Shown here: positions 32,429-33,072 of the stretch, piece after piece
Layout: the number at the start of each line of letters is the position of its first letter
How positions within the stretch are numbered: position 1 is the stretch's first letter
Source: Eubacterium sp.
GTDB lineage: Bacteria; Bacillota; Clostridia; Oscillospirales; Ruminococcaceae
Direction of reading: 5' to 3'
Assembly: GCA_031271685.1 (NCBI GenBank)
Contig: JAISVH010000080.1
Coordinates: 1-33,072 of the forward strand
DNA: 33,072 nucleotides
The notes under the pieces: generated by a model
What the model was told of the DNA's origin: nothing
What the model saw: only the letters and a program-made list of their open reading frames with translations
The model's database searches: none
Translations under genes and position numbers: made by a program

Positions 32429-32992
32429 CTACAATATATTGCTGACGATTAGTTTTTTCAGCTTTCTGAGACAGGAGACCGGAAGCCCCATAACATTATA
32501 ATAATCACCGTTGATTTTTTTTATCATCGTTGCGCCTTTGCCTTGGATTCCGTAGCCTCCGGCCTTATCGAACGGCTCTCCGCTTTTTACATAGTTTTCC
32601 ATTTCATCTTCTGACAGCTGATAAAATTCAACTAAACTTTCCTCGTAAAATCTCGTTTCTTTTTTTGCCGATTTGATGCAAACACCTGTGAACACCGAGT
32701 GCGTCTTTCCGGAAAGAGCTCGTAGCATATTTAAAGCCTCGGAAACATTCCGGGGCTTTCCGTATATTTGGCTGTCGTATACAACTATAGTGTCAGCGGC
32801 GATAACAATGTCGTCAGGCAGCGTTTTAAAGATTTCATTTGCTTTTTGTCTCGCCAAAATCACGCACTGCTCAGAAGGAGCGATTCCTTCCGGCGTTTTT
32901 TCTTCGCCTTTTGGCGTTATAATCTCGAAAGGAATGTCCAAAAAGCCTAAAATCTCGGCCCTGCGTGGTGAGCCGCTCGCTAAAATAAGCAT
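32429..32992 (-). CDS. maf: Maf/YhdE family nucleotide pyrophosphatase
   Basis: Maf proteins hydrolyse non-canonical or excess nucleoside triphosphates (dTTP/UTP type) and affect septum formation. The 187-residue product has the signature ILASGSPRRAEIL at the start, IVIAADTIVVYD in the middle with the catalytic Asp, LSGKTHSVFTGVCI, EPFDKAGGYGIQGKG and the late NVMGLPVSCL. Length is normal. AGAAGG lies 6-7 bases before the ATG. It is convergent with the radical SAM gene, with R1 copy F between. Confidence 0.95.
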   Translation of the reverse strand: MLILASGSPRRAEILGFLDIPFEIITPKGEEKTPEGIAPSEQCVILARQKANEIFKTLPDDIVIAADTIVVYDSQIYGKPRNVSEALNMLRALSGKTHSVFTGVCIKSAKKETRFYEESLVEFYQLSEDEMENYVKSGEPFDKAGGYGIQGKGATMIKKINGDYYNVMGLPVSCLRKLKKLIVSNIL

Positions 32993-33037
32993 ATAAACCT
33001 TCTTTTAAAAGAATTTCCACAACGTGCGCATTGCGGA

Positions 33038-33055
33038 CGCTGTTTGCAAACAGCG
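33038..33055. other. Perfect 18-bp palindrome upstream of maf
   Basis: CGCTGTTTGCAAACAGCG. Outer ATTG (33030-33033) and CAAT can pair beyond a small bulge. Could be an operator, a terminator without T run, or the edge of another repeat cut by the window end. Confidence 0.4.
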
Positions 33056-33072
33056 CAATCCTGCCTTAACTT

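Overview
The window reads as a chromosomal segment of an endospore-forming, motile member of the Clostridia (Firmicutes). The evidence is spoIIIAF-AG-AH, the conserved run asp23(yqhY)-nusB-xseA-xseB-ispA-dxs-tlyA, a Gram-positive flagellar block in Bacillus-like order (flgM-flgN-flgK-flgL-yviE-like-fliW-csrA-fliD-fliS), PASTA and M23 cell-wall proteins, strong AGGAGG-type ribosome sites and frequent TTG starts. No rRNA, tRNA, CRISPR array, phage or autonomous transposase gene is visible.

Layout. 1-1405: end of the sporulation spoIIIA operon (AF partial, AG, AH). 1427-7457: one tight operon behind an extended -10 promoter, holding asp23, nusB, xseA, xseB, ispA, a divergent-PAP2 membrane protein, and a single long frame that joins Dxs to TlyA. 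7478-8200 (minus): a CofE-like (F420 gamma-glutamyl ligase family) protein. 8201-8730: a gene-free stretch with three repeat elements and a promoter. 8731-10482: membrane-anchored LysM/G5/M23 protein. 10754-13665: a zinc-ribbon PASTA receptor whose kinase domain lacks catalytic motifs, then a fused IspD-IspF. 13757-22495: flagellar filament-cap, junction, chaperone and regulator genes, preceded by a sigma-28-like promoter and closed by a strong terminator after fliS. 22925-24209: a small coiled-coil protein (possible export chaperone) and an amidohydrolase. 24234-25581 (minus): YgjP-type metalloprotease and a PRTase-like protein. 25780-26664 (minus): secreted DUF4430-like protein with a consensus sigma-A promoter. 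26983-31414: a large hybrid histidine kinase with two solute-binding sensor domains, and a stand-alone receiver. 31432-32298: radical SAM protein. 32429-32992 (minus): Maf.

Genes that work together. IspA, Dxs and IspDF cover several steps of the MEP/prenyl pathway. FlgM, FlgN, FliW, CsrA and FliS are the regulators and chaperones for late flagellar assembly; no flagellin gene is present between csrA and fliD. The M23 protein and the PASTA pseudokinase are adjacent envelope proteins.

The most unusual property is the density of short dispersed repeats between genes: six copies of a ~104-bp family (R1), four of a multi-hairpin family (R2) whose arms change together, and two related inverted-repeat elements (R3) one of which shares a 55-bp core with a third type (R4). 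Together with a Dxs-TlyA fusion, a PASTA pseudokinase, a very short SpoIIIAG and a short XseA, these are the points that deserve follow-up. All functional names come from reading the translated sequence; no database search was run.
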